A stretch of DNA of 47,569 nucleotides from WTJO01 sp965660165 (GCA_965660165.1 CBFHYU010000018.1:1-47569); one strand, 5' to 3'; positions 22,709-31,155 are shown, counted from the stretch's first letter. Program-made: numbers and translations. The notes: generated by a model not told the origin, from the sequence alone.

Positions 22709-23282
22709 ATATATCAGTGCGGTACGGGCTGGTACCGCAATGATCTGCGGTGTTTTATCTGCTATCTTATGCCAGCCAATCGCCCATGCAGAAACCTTTG
22801 AGAGTGTTGAGCCGCCTGTCTGTATCAACAATCTGTCTGAGCAGGTAAGCTTTGAAAATCAGAAAAATGATAGGGGCAATTTGGCGGCAGGCATGGCGCG
22901 GCGTGATAGCGAGGGCAAGCCCCTTATCTTAAGGTTTAATTACCATTTAGCGCCAGCTGGTATGCAGCATTTTATCGATTTGCATGAATGTGCGCATCAT
23001 CAGACAGGCGATGTAGACAGACCTCATCCGCCCAGAAACAGCCCTGAGCATTTAATGAATGAAAGCATTGCAGACTGTATCGCAATATTACGCATTAGAG
23101 ATGAATTTAGCGATGCCGAGACCCTGTTTGACACTATTATCACCCAACTGCGTAACGATATGACACAAGCAGGCTTTCCCGAAATCTCAATTTCAAGCCG
23201 CCTGTCAAACATTAAAAACTGCTATGCAGACTACCCGCCCGCCGCACGGTTCATCAGCCAGATTTTGCAGGATAGGCAGTGA
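22701..23282 (+). CDS. Secreted small HExxH protein, putative zinc peptidase-like
   Basis: A 193-residue protein I do not recognise by name. The start at 22701 has CGGAGG ten bases upstream (22685-22690) and gives a clear Sec signal: a basic N-terminus (MSRYISAVRAG), a hydrophobic core, and a likely cut after IAHA at residue 30. The mature part holds LHECAHHQTG with an H-E-C-A-H zinc motif at residues 95-99, and a downstream NESIADC with Glu121, which is the spacing and style of gluzincin-type peptidases (HExxH plus a distal Glu). The chain is short for a peptidase. The gene overlaps the flavoprotein by eight bases and ends the long operon, so a peripheral or envelope role beside a metabolic operon is odd. 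Confidence 0.65.
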   Translation: MSRYISAVRAGTAMICGVLSAILCQPIAHAETFESVEPPVCINNLSEQVSFENQKNDRGNLAAGMARRDSEGKPLILRFNYHLAPAGMQHFIDLHECAHHQTGDVDRPHPPRNSPEHLMNESIADCIAILRIRDEFSDAETLFDTIITQLRNDMTQAGFPEISISSRLSNIKNCYADYPPAARFISQILQDRQ

Positions 23283-23309
23283 GGTGTATCGATAGCAACG
23301 CTGCAGCGC

Positions 23310-24398
23310 CTATTTTGCTGTTTCATCTGGCAAATGTTTGCCGAAATAGGATAGGGCGAAGAAAAGCGGGATTATTCTGACTGTGTGGTGGAAGGCTACA
23401 AAGGCAACGTCAAAGCCAAAAATCAGAGCTAGAAGCGTGACTTCATATAGCCCCCCTGGCACAAAGGCTAGCCAGATCTCCAGTAGGGCTGTATCGCCAA
23501 GTGCGGCCATCAGCAAGGTTGCTAGCATATAAAGCCCAAGTATCATCACTGCATTTATAACCGCATCTTTGAGATAGGACAGCACTTCTGAGACAGCGAC
23601 CTGTGCTAGCCGTGCCCCGATCGCACCGCCTATTGCCAACTGAGCCAATATCACAAATTCATGGATTCGTGGTAGATGCGCCCAGCCCATCAGATGCACA
23701 ATCATAGACAGGCTCATAGGGCCCAAAAGATAGGGAAGCGGCAATCTTAACAGAAGCGCAATTGCCAGCCCGATGGTTGCGATAATTACAAATAACAGAA
23801 CATCATGCAAAGACAGCGCAAATATACTTGGCATCTCAGTTAATGTCTGATTTGACTGTACTACCGCGTCGCTTCCTTGAAAAATCGCCAACAACATAGG
23901 GGTAGACACAAATACAATTGTCACCCGAACCAAATGGAATAGCGCAACAACATAATCTTTGTCCAAAAGCTGTCGTGCCAGCGCCAGCGCTTCTGCCTGA
24001 CCGCCTGGCAGACAGCAGAAAAAGGCAAGCCGCTTTTCATATCCGCGCAGGCGAGTTAGCGTGTAATATCCCAACCAACAGACAATAAGCGTGGTTACCA
24101 TCATCACAATTAGGCTTTTCCACCATTGCTGTATCTGGCTTATCAGGTTGGTATCAAATGTGGCGCCTATCAGCACTGACAGCCCGATAATGACGGGTAC
24201 ATGAAACCATCTGGCGACCCCTAAATACGGACGAATAGGCGTTATTATGCTGCCTATTGCCCAGACTCCGAACAAGCTTCCCATCAAATAGGGCGCAGGC
24301 ATAGACAGGCTATGAAATATTAGCCCTGTTGACAGCGCAAGCCAGAAGGTCACTGCCATTTTCACAAGGTCATTTGCTATCTGCTGGAAATTTGGCAT
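23310..24398 (-). CDS. AbrB-family (PF05145) membrane protein, putative transporter
   Basis: A 362-residue polytopic inner-membrane protein with two AbrB-type repeats, often labelled ammonia monooxygenase-like by an old misannotation; function unproven, probably transport or export. The repeat fingerprints are MPAPYLMGSLFGVW and RLPLPYLLGPMSLSM, with VPVIIGLSVLIGATF and VILAQLAIGGAIGARLA, and the family motif CLPGGQAEALALA. The C-terminal portion has FVPGGLYEVTLLALIFGFDVAFVAFHHTVRI. ATG 24398 is chosen over an upstream GTG at 24440. It is convergent with the HExxH gene (27 bases) and divergent from the second importer operon. Confidence 0.88.
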   Translation of the reverse strand: MPNFQQIANDLVKMAVTFWLALSTGLIFHSLSMPAPYLMGSLFGVWAIGSIITPIRPYLGVARWFHVPVIIGLSVLIGATFDTNLISQIQQWWKSLIVMMVTTLIVCWLGYYTLTRLRGYEKRLAFFCCLPGGQAEALALARQLLDKDYVVALFHLVRVTIVFVSTPMLLAIFQGSDAVVQSNQTLTEMPSIFALSLHDVLLFVIIATIGLAIALLLRLPLPYLLGPMSLSMIVHLMGWAHLPRIHEFVILAQLAIGGAIGARLAQVAVSEVLSYLKDAVINAVMILGLYMLATLLMAALGDTALLEIWLAFVPGGLYEVTLLALIFGFDVAFVAFHHTVRIIPLFFALSYFGKHLPDETAK

Positions 24399-24511
24399 TG
24401 CTACTCTGTAACGTGATAACTGGATGCACCTGAACGACACATCACTGACAATAAAAAGATGATGATAAATAATGCGCTATTGGCATCATGCAAGAGTGAT
24501 AGTGATAATCG

Positions 24512-24545
24512 TTTTTTACCCAAAAACCAAATAAAATTGGAAAAA
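24512..24545. promoter_or_regulatory. Phased A/T-tracts upstream of the second importer operon
   Basis: In the 253-base gap between the AbrB gene and the second binding-protein gene, T6 (24512-24517), A5 (24522-24526), A4 (24533-24536) and A5 (24541-24545) follow each other at about one helical turn. This may bend DNA or act like an UP element for a promoter nearer the gene. I could not identify a convincing -35/-10 pair. The binding-protein gene itself has a strong ribosome site, AGGAG at 24641-24645. Confidence 0.35.
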
Positions 24546-24651
24546 TCATACGAGATTTTGCCAGAATTTGTTGGCGACAAACCGTGATGAGTGTTACATA
24601 TTTTTTTGATGATTTGCACTGACTTGACGATAGCCAGATAAGGAGAGTGAG

Positions 24652-25806
24652 ATGAAGAAAGCAGCTTTCATAGGCGCGTTAATAGCCGCCATGTCAATAA
24701 CGCCAGTATTTGGCGAGACGATTAAAATCGGATATATGACAACACTTTCTGGTGGGGCTGGCATTACTGGCACACAGATGAAACAAGGTGTTGAGCTGGC
24801 GCTTGACCATAAGGGCGGAAGATTAGGCGGAATGGATGCAGAGGTTATTTTCGTGGATGACCAGCGCAAGCCTGATGTAGCCAAACAGCTAGCAAACAGA
24901 TTATTGAAACGTGACAAGGTTGATATTGTTGCAGGTGTTATCTGGTCAAATTTGCTGATGGCAATTCATAAGCCTGTTACCCGTTCTGGCAAGCTTTTGA
25001 TTAGCTCTAATGCGGGGCCGTCACCAATAGCGGGTGAAAACTGTCATAAGAATTTCTTTTCTTTGTCATGGCAGAATGATCAAACCCCAGAGGGGATGGG
25101 CAAGCATATGCAGGATGCTGGAATAAAATCTGTCTATCTGATGGCGCCAAATTATCAGGCTGGCAAAGATATGCTTACTGGCTTTAAGCGCTATTACAAA
25201 GGCGAGGTGGTTGCTGAAATCTATACCAAGCTAGGCCAGACAGATTTTCAGGCAGAATTATCTGCCTTGCGTGCGGCCAATCCTGAAACCACGATGATTT
25301 TTCAGCCAGGCAGTATGGGGATCAATTTTGTAAAGCAATGGAAGCAGGCTGGAATGGATTCAGTCAGCAAGCTCTATTCGGTATTTTCTGTAGATGCTGT
25401 GACCTTGCCTGCGCTCAAAGACGCTGGACTTGGGATTTTAGGCACGCAAACATGGTCAGCAGATATTGATAATGAGATCAATAATAAATTTGTGGCGGAT
25501 TTTAAGAAAAAATATGGTGTCTATCCATCATTCTATGCAGCTCAAGCCTATGATACGATATTAGCGATCGATTATGCGATTCAAACAGCAGGTAGCAAAG
25601 ATGCTGATAAAATGGGCGAGGTATTGGCGGCTGGCAATATTCCGACAACACGGGGCAATTTGCAGATGAATAGCAATCATTTCCCAATTCAGAACATCTA
25701 TCTTCGCGAAACTGTGAAAGATGCTGATGGGGTGGTAACTGCCAGAATTGTTGAAACTGTGTTTGAAAATCATGCAGATTCCTATGCGCAATATTGTAAA
25801 TTCTAG
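24652..25806 (+). CDS. ABC importer substrate-binding protein, Sec-exported (second LIV-type system)
   Basis: A 384-residue periplasmic ligand-binding protein. The N-terminus MKKAAFIGALIAAMSITPVFG is a clear Sec signal peptide with a cut near residue 21, unlike the Tat signal of the first system. The mature part starts ETIKIGYMTTLSGGAGITG. SSNAGPSPIAGENCHKNFFSLSWQND and YLMAPNYQAGKDML are typical of the family branch that often binds aromatic acids, but the ligand is not determined. AGGAG lies six bases before the ATG. It leads a five-gene importer operon; a short GCTAG/CTAGC stem follows in the gap to the permease. Confidence 0.92.
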   Translation: MKKAAFIGALIAAMSITPVFGETIKIGYMTTLSGGAGITGTQMKQGVELALDHKGGRLGGMDAEVIFVDDQRKPDVAKQLANRLLKRDKVDIVAGVIWSNLLMAIHKPVTRSGKLLISSNAGPSPIAGENCHKNFFSLSWQNDQTPEGMGKHMQDAGIKSVYLMAPNYQAGKDMLTGFKRYYKGEVVAEIYTKLGQTDFQAELSALRAANPETTMIFQPGSMGINFVKQWKQAGMDSVSKLYSVFSVDAVTLPALKDAGLGILGTQTWSADIDNEINNKFVADFKKKYGVYPSFYAAQAYDTILAIDYAIQTAGSKDADKMGEVLAAGNIPTTRGNLQMNSNHFPIQNIYLRETVKDADGVVTARIVETVFENHADSYAQYCKF

Positions 25807-25859
25807 CCAGTGTTTATCAGCTAGATGTTAGCTAGCATGTGATATTATGGTCTGAATGG

Positions 25860-26783
25860 ATGACAGTAACCTTAATTCTGGAACAGATATTTAATGGGCT
25901 TCAGGCTGGTGTAACGCTGTTTTTGGTAGCGGCAGGGCTTACCCTTATTTTAGGGGTGATGGATTTTGTGTTTCTGGCACATGGCGCTCAGGTGATGATA
26001 GGGGCATATGCAGCGGCCGCCATTACCAATGCAACAGGCCAGTTTTATGTTGGCATTGCGCTAGCGATACCGATTACATTTATCTCTGGCTATTTGCTTG
26101 AAATTCTGATTATTCGGCATCTTTACAGGCGAGATCATATGGAACAGGTATTGGCTACCTTTGGGCTTATTCTGTTTTTTAACGAAGCTGTGCGGATTGG
26201 ATTTGGCCCTGCGGCGCTATTTTCCGATTTGCCGCCCTCGCTATCAGGCTTTGTTGAGATTTTGCCAAATGTGCCATATCCAGCCTTCAGATTGTGGGTG
26301 ATTATTGTGGGGCTGTTATGTGCGCTGGCAATAGGGCTGTTTGTATCACGCACAAAAACAGGGGCAAAATTACGGGCAGGGGCAGAAAACCCCGAAATGG
26401 CGGCAGCGCTTGGGGTAAATATCAACAGCTTGTTCAGGCTAATTTTTGCGGCAGGCGCGTGCCTTGCAGGGGTTGCAGGCATGATGATAGGCCCGCTTAC
26501 AGCCGTGCAGTCAGGCATGGGCGAGCCTTTGCTTATTTTATCTTTGGTGGTGATAATTATTGGCGGTATCGGGTCTGTTCGGGGCGCGTTTATTGCAGCC
26601 ATTATTGTGGGCTTGGTAGATACAGTGGGGCGGGTGTTTCTGCCGTCTCTATTAAGGCTGTTTTTTGATCAGGCAACAGCAGATGGTGCAGGGCCTGCGC
26701 TCGCCTCAATGCTTGTTTATATCTTGATGGCAGTGATTTTGATTTTCAAGCCAACAGGCCTGTTTCCAGCAAAGGGCAGTTGA
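25860..26783 (+). CDS. LivH-type ABC importer permease (second system)
   Basis: Inner-membrane permease, about 307 residues from ATG 25860; an in-frame GTG at 25839 would add seven residues and neither has a strong ribosome site. LivH motifs: ILEQIFNGLQAGVTLFLVAAGLTLILGVMDFVFLAHGAQVMIGAYAAA, the coupling region GAKLRAGAENPEMAAALGVNINSL, and VVIIIGGIGSVRGAFIAAIIVG with the end ILIFKPTGLFPAKGS. The HGAQVM variant instead of HGAMLM and a distinct length show this is a diverged paralog, not a recent copy of the first system's permease. The stop overlaps the next start (TGATG). Confidence 0.92.
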   Translation: MTVTLILEQIFNGLQAGVTLFLVAAGLTLILGVMDFVFLAHGAQVMIGAYAAAAITNATGQFYVGIALAIPITFISGYLLEILIIRHLYRRDHMEQVLATFGLILFFNEAVRIGFGPAALFSDLPPSLSGFVEILPNVPYPAFRLWVIIVGLLCALAIGLFVSRTKTGAKLRAGAENPEMAAALGVNINSLFRLIFAAGACLAGVAGMMIGPLTAVQSGMGEPLLILSLVVIIIGGIGSVRGAFIAAIIVGLVDTVGRVFLPSLLRLFFDQATADGAGPALASMLVYILMAVILIFKPTGLFPAKGS

Positions 26784-27796
26784 TGTTCACCGCTATATCT
26801 AATGTATTGATGATAGTATTATCTGGCATACGCGCCCATAAAATGTTCTGGGTGGTAATTGCTGGATTTGGCCTATTTCCGATTTTCACCCAAATTGCAG
26901 ATTTACCATTTTGGAATGATCTGGCAATGCGAATTATGCTTCTTTCGATTGCCGCGATGGGGCTTAATCTGGTGCTTGGATATGGCGGCATGGTGTCGTT
27001 TGGGCATGCGGCCTTTATCGGTATTGGTGCCTATTGTGTGGGTATCAGCCAGTATTACGGGCTGATGAATGGCTGGATTCATTTATTATTTAGTTTGCTG
27101 GCATGTGCCTCTATCGGGCTTGTTATTGGCATCTTGGCGCTTCGGACAAGTGGTATCTATTTTATTATGATCACGCTTGGCTTTGCGCAAATGCTGTTTT
27201 TTCTGTTTGTTTCGCTTGAAGGGTTTGGCGGTGATGATGGGATGAGCATTGACAGGGCAGAATTTGGATTTATCGATCTGTATGAGCCGTTGCGTCTATA
27301 TTTTCTGATCTGGGTCGTGCTTGTGTTGGTTGGGCTTTTGATGATGGTGATTGTTCGATCTCGCTTTGGTGTTACTTTGCAGGCAATTAAAAGCAATGAG
27401 GCTCGCATTGAGGCGATGGGGCTTGTGCCGCTTCATTACAAGCTTGTTAGCTATTTGCTTTCTGCGATGATTTGCGGTGTTGCAGGAACGCTATTTGCTA
27501 GCTGGCAGGAATATGTATCACCTGACATTATGGATTGGACACGCTCTGGCGAGCTGATGATTATTATCATTTTAGGTGGGCTTGGCACGTTGGTAGGCCC
27601 TGTGATAGGCGCCATTGCCTTTTTATTGCTAGAGGAATTTTTGCCGTTATTGCTTGAGGTGATCTTGCCTGATTATGCCGAAAACTGGATGATCCTGTTT
27701 GGTCCGTTACTGGTGCTTATTGTGTTATTTGGGCGTGGTGGTCTGGTCGGGTTGGCACAGCGCGCAATGGCTAGCGTTAGAGGCGGCAGGCAATGA
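26783..27796 (+). CDS. LivM-type ABC importer permease (second system)
   Basis: Inner-membrane permease, 337 residues, starting within the stop of the previous gene. LivM fingerprint: LLSIAAMGLNLVLGYGGMVSFGHAAFIGIGAYCVG; coupling loop LQAIKSNEARIEAMGLVPLHYKLVSY; C-terminal IIILGGLGTLVGPVIGAIAFLLLEEFLP. FALL-type periplasmic loop EGFGGDDGMSIDRAEF is common in aromatic-acid LIV systems. The end overlaps the following ATPase start by four bases. Confidence 0.93.
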   Translation: MFTAISNVLMIVLSGIRAHKMFWVVIAGFGLFPIFTQIADLPFWNDLAMRIMLLSIAAMGLNLVLGYGGMVSFGHAAFIGIGAYCVGISQYYGLMNGWIHLLFSLLACASIGLVIGILALRTSGIYFIMITLGFAQMLFFLFVSLEGFGGDDGMSIDRAEFGFIDLYEPLRLYFLIWVVLVLVGLLMMVIVRSRFGVTLQAIKSNEARIEAMGLVPLHYKLVSYLLSAMICGVAGTLFASWQEYVSPDIMDWTRSGELMIIIILGGLGTLVGPVIGAIAFLLLEEFLPLLLEVILPDYAENWMILFGPLLVLIVLFGRGGLVGLAQRAMASVRGGRQ

Positions 27797-28536
27797 CAGT
27801 GCTTCAGCTTGACAGAATCTCTAAATCATTTGGCGCGCTTGCAGCCAGTACAGATATATCGCTAACTGTATTGTCTGGCGAAATTCATGCGCTGATAGGG
27901 CCAAATGGGGCAGGTAAGACAACCCTTATTCAGCAGATTTATGGCGCGCTTACCCCTGATACAGGCACGATAAGCCTGAATGGTGAGGATATCACATCAT
28001 TATCTGTGCCAGCCCGCGTGCGAAAAGGGATTGGCCGTTCATTCCAGATAAGCAATGTGCTGATGCAATTCTCAGTGCTGGAAAATGCCATCATTGCCGA
28101 ACAGGCGCGTCAAGGAAATAGCTTTAATATGTTCTGGCCCGCATTTGAAGATGCTAGCGTGCGGGCAGGTGCTGAGGCGATTCTTGATAGGCTTGGCTTA
28201 TTGCCGCGCGCATATCAGCAAACAAGCGCACTTGCACATGGTGAGCGGCGTATGCTTGAGCTTGCGCTGGCTTTGGCGGTGTCACCGTCATTATTGCTTC
28301 TGGATGAGCCTGTGGCTGGGGCTGGTATAGATGAAAGCCAGCATATTACGCAGATTATTGACCAGCTTCGCGGCAAGATGGGGATTTTGCTAATCGAGCA
28401 TGATATGGATGCTGTCTTTAAGCTAGCTGACCGTATATCGGTACTAGTGGAAGGGCGCATTATTGCGGTTGGAACGCCTGATGAAATTAGCCAGAATCAC
28501 GAGGTAAAAACAGCCTATCTAGGTGAGGATAGCTAG
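27793..28536 (+). CDS. LivG-type ABC importer ATPase (second system)
   Basis: ATPase subunit, 247 residues. Walker A GPNGAGKTT, Walker B LLLLDEPVAGAGI, switch His in ILLIEHDMDAVF. The signature region is SALAHGERRMLELALALAV, the relaxed LivG form. The C-terminal tail GTPDEISQNHEVKTAYLGED is the BCA_ABC_TP_C element. The RISKSFGALAASTDISL N-terminus is normal. Its ATG overlaps the permease stop in ATGA. Confidence 0.94.
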   Translation: MTVLQLDRISKSFGALAASTDISLTVLSGEIHALIGPNGAGKTTLIQQIYGALTPDTGTISLNGEDITSLSVPARVRKGIGRSFQISNVLMQFSVLENAIIAEQARQGNSFNMFWPAFEDASVRAGAEAILDRLGLLPRAYQQTSALAHGERRMLELALALAVSPSLLLLDEPVAGAGIDESQHITQIIDQLRGKMGILLIEHDMDAVFKLADRISVLVEGRIIAVGTPDEISQNHEVKTAYLGEDS

Positions 28537-29243
28537 TGATGTTGCATCTTGATGAAGTTGAAGCAGGCTATGAGGCAGGGCAGGTATTATTCGGTGTCAG
28601 CTTGTCGGTTGAAGCGGGCAGTGTAGTATCGTTAATGGGGCGAAACGGTATGGGGAAATCAACCACCATCCGCACAATTATGGGTCAAGTCTCGCTTAGC
28701 TCAGGCCGTATTACGCGCTTTGGTGACAGCAAACCAAATAGTACTCCGTTCGAGATTGCACGCTCTGGCATCGGGCTAGTGCCAGAAGGGCGCCACATAT
28801 TCTCAAGGCTCAGCGTGGCTGAAAATCTGAACACATTTTATCAGCCGCCCCATAGTCAAAATTCTACCCATTGGGATTTTGAGCGCGTCTTGTCTCTATT
28901 CCCAAGACTTGCCGAACGCCGCCATCATGCTGGCAGTCATCTATCTGGTGGTGAGCAGCAAATGCTGGCAATCGGGCGTGCCTTGATGACCAATCCTAGA
29001 TTATTGATTTTGGATGAGGCAACTGAGGGTCTGGCACCGCTTATCCGTGAGCAGATTTGGAATTGTCTTGCCCAACTGAAAGCTGAAGGCCAGTCAATTT
29101 TGATCATTGATAAAAATATAAAAGCAATGGCTAAGTTGGCTGATCATCATTATGTTATTGATAAAGGACGTGTGGTCTGGCAGGGCAACTCAGATAGTCT
29201 GCTATCTAACCCGCAGCTTATATCACAATATCTGGGGGTATAA
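28536..29243 (+). CDS. LivF-type ABC importer ATPase (second system)
   Basis: ATPase subunit, 235 residues. Walker A GRNGMGKSTT, LivF marker GLVPEGRHIFSRLSVAENL, canonical signature LSGGEQQMLAIGRALM, Walker B LLILDEATEGLAP, and switch residue replaced in ILIIDKNIKAM, where Lys stands in place of the usual Gln or His. The start can be GTG 28536, seven bases after GAGG, or ATG 28539. It ends the second importer operon, followed by two inverted repeats before the EamA gene. Confidence 0.93.
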   Translation: MMLHLDEVEAGYEAGQVLFGVSLSVEAGSVVSLMGRNGMGKSTTIRTIMGQVSLSSGRITRFGDSKPNSTPFEIARSGIGLVPEGRHIFSRLSVAENLNTFYQPPHSQNSTHWDFERVLSLFPRLAERRHHAGSHLSGGEQQMLAIGRALMTNPRLLILDEATEGLAPLIREQIWNCLAQLKAEGQSILIIDKNIKAMAKLADHHYVIDKGRVVWQGNSDSLLSNPQLISQYLGV

Positions 29244-29248
29244 TAAGC

Positions 29249-29301
29249 TAGCCATAGCATGGCTATGGTAGTTCGATAGGTATCTTTTGAAGCTAGATAC
29301 C
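29249..29301. repeat. Two inverted repeats between importer operon and EamA gene
   Basis: TAGCCAT-AGC-ATGGCTA (29249-29265) is a perfect seven-base stem that can also pair in a shifted register as CCATAGC-ATG-GCTATGG (29252-29268). Next, GGTATCT (29279-29285) and AGATACC (29295-29301) form a perfect dyad with a nine-base spacer. No T-run follows either, so they are weak as terminators; the second looks more like an operator in front of the EamA gene at 29327. The 11-mer TAGGTATCTTT here recurs at 31268-31278. Confidence 0.45.
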
Positions 29302-29326
29302 AATAAGATAGGATTTAAGGCGAATA

Positions 29327-30223
29327 ATGTCATCATCACATGCCACATGGCTAGGCATCGTAACTGCCTTGATTACAGTGACAATCTGGGCGTCTTTTCT
29401 GATTGGCACCAGATTTGGCGTGAGCGGTGTATTTACAGTAGAAGAAGTGCTTATCCTGCGCCTGCTACCAGCCGCATTGGTGATGGCGCCTCTGATGTTA
29501 AAGCTTGGCATATGGCCTCATGGTCAAGGCTGGTTTGGCAAGTTTTCGATTATGATTGGCGCTAGTGCGGTATTTCCATATTTGGTGTCGCAAGGGCTAT
29601 TTTATGCGCCTGCCTCTGATGCTGGCGCCCTTGCGCCAGGCATGTTGCCATTTTGGACAGCGCTTGCCGCCTTTATCATGACAGGCGAAAAGCCAGATAA
29701 AAAAGGCCAGCTAGGGCTTGTCTTGATTTTAGCAGGTGCGTTGATGATTGGCTTATGGCAAAGCCTATTTGGGGCGCATGATGAGGCATGGAGAGGGTAT
29801 CTATTTTTCCTGTCTGGCTCTGGATTATTTGCGATTTATTCTGTGGTGTATAGAGATAGCGGAATCAGCCCAGCTCATGGACTTGTTATTGGGCTATTTT
29901 GGGGCTCTCTTTTAATCGGCCCTGTAATGCTTGCTACTGGCAAGGTAACATTTGCGCTAGCAAGCTGGCAGGATATTGCGATGATGATTTTCCTGCAAAG
30001 CTTTGTGATTGCCATTGCTGCAATGTTTTTGTTCAGCTTTGCAGTTAGAAAGATTGGCGCACCACAGACAGCTGCCTTTGGTGCGCTTACCCCTGTATTT
30101 GCCTTGATAGGCGGGGTGATGTTCTTAGGTGAACAGATGACACTCACAAAAATTATTGGGGTTGGTTTGGTATCGATTGGGGTATTGCTTGCATCTGGCG
30201 TTCTGTCCCAAAAGCACCCATGA
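29327..30223 (+). CDS. EamA/DMT family transporter
   Basis: A 298-residue inner-membrane protein of the drug/metabolite transporter superfamily with two EamA repeats, about ten hydrophobic segments. The first repeat starts IVTALITVTIWASFLIGTRFGV, with FYAPASDAGALAPGMLPFWTALAAFIMTGEKP, and the second ends GAPQTAAFGALTPVFALIGGVMFLGEQMTLTKIIGVGLVSIGVLLASG; the G-E-x segment before the last helix is a family mark. Members export amino acids, metabolites or dyes; the substrate is unknown. It lies alone between the second importer and the convergent dehydrogenase, and could export a toxic pathway intermediate. Confidence 0.9.
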   Translation: MSSSHATWLGIVTALITVTIWASFLIGTRFGVSGVFTVEEVLILRLLPAALVMAPLMLKLGIWPHGQGWFGKFSIMIGASAVFPYLVSQGLFYAPASDAGALAPGMLPFWTALAAFIMTGEKPDKKGQLGLVLILAGALMIGLWQSLFGAHDEAWRGYLFFLSGSGLFAIYSVVYRDSGISPAHGLVIGLFWGSLLIGPVMLATGKVTFALASWQDIAMMIFLQSFVIAIAAMFLFSFAVRKIGAPQTAAFGALTPVFALIGGVMFLGEQMTLTKIIGVGLVSIGVLLASGVLSQKHP

Positions 30224-30234
30224 TATAGGCGCTA

Positions 30235-31155
30235 TCAGGGCTTGTAACGTGAGGCTGGCTTTAATCTTGGCGGTGTCAGGCCACTCAGCTCACATTGCAC
30301 ATCAAGCATTGCCGAGAAATCCTTGCTGCCAAAGCCGCGTGATCTGGCAAGGCTGAATGCCTCTCTGGCCGCCGCCGCCATAGGCATGGCAACTTGCTGG
30401 GTGTTTGCTGCATTTACCACCAGACTAAGGTCTTTATGAGCGAGATCAATAGTAAAGCCAGGCGCTGTATCATCACTTAGCACTTTTGCAGGCCAGGCAA
30501 TTTTCATTTGGCCATTTACGGCTGTTGTGCCAAATAACACATCAAGTGTGCTATCCAGATTAAGCCCGAAACGCTCAGCCAGTGACAGCGCTTCTGCGTT
30601 CATCTGGCAATAGGATATGGCTAGAAAATTATTTACTAGCTTGGTGCGAGTGCCTGCGCCATATCCACCGCAATGGAAAATGTCACTTCCCATAATATTC
30701 AATAATGGCAACACACGCGCAAAGCCAGCTTCTGTAGCGCCCACCATAAATAAAGATTCGCCATTATCAGCATGAGAGGCAAGTCGGCCAACAGGGGCAT
30801 CGACAAACTCAACACCTCTGTGCGTGCAAGATTCTGCCACATAATCTGTTGTCTCAGGGCTAACTGTGCTCATATCCATAATCAGCTGACCTGCCTTTGA
30901 TGCGGCCAGAATGGAGGTTTGCTCTGCGGTGATAACCTGTTTTACAATTTCGGAATTAGGTAGCATGGTGATAATCACATCTGATGCATCAACTACTTCA
31001 GCAACAGAGTTGCATCTTTGCCCGCCATTCTGGACTGCCATGTTTAGCTGTTCTTCTATAATATCAAAGCAATGTAGCTGATAGCCTTGCTTGATTAAAT
31101 TTGTTGCCATTGGCAGTCCCATCCTGCCAAGACCAATAAATCCGATCTGTTCCAT
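30235..31155 (-). CDS. Beta-hydroxyacid dehydrogenase, YihU/3-hydroxyisobutyrate dehydrogenase-like
   Basis: A 306-residue NAD(P)-dependent beta-hydroxyacid dehydrogenase. ATG 31155 is chosen over 31161 because the run of six G lies seven bases before it. The cofactor motif GLGRMGLPMA is at residues 8-17, MLPNSE and MDMSTVSPETT follow, and the catalytic Lys is in RTKLVNNFLA. The substrate loop reads DAPVGRLASHADNGES rather than the DAPVSGG of 3-hydroxyisobutyrate dehydrogenase; that loop and the later WPAKVLSDDTAPGFTIDLAHKDL block resemble, from memory, E. coli YihU (sulpholactaldehyde reductase). A tartronate semialdehyde or other aldehyde-acid substrate is equally possible. Divergent from the flavin monooxygenase. 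Confidence 0.88.
   Translation of the reverse strand: MEQIGFIGLGRMGLPMATNLIKQGYQLHCFDIIEEQLNMAVQNGGQRCNSVAEVVDASDVIITMLPNSEIVKQVITAEQTSILAASKAGQLIMDMSTVSPETTDYVAESCTHRGVEFVDAPVGRLASHADNGESLFMVGATEAGFARVLPLLNIMGSDIFHCGGYGAGTRTKLVNNFLAISYCQMNAEALSLAERFGLNLDSTLDVLFGTTAVNGQMKIAWPAKVLSDDTAPGFTIDLAHKDLSLVVNAANTQQVAMPMAAAAREAFSLARSRGFGSKDFSAMLDVQCELSGLTPPRLKPASRYKP

Noticed and set aside
26135..26602. Reverse open frame of 155 codons inside the second LivH gene
   Set aside because: Antisense shadow of a membrane protein gene; no start signal or family.
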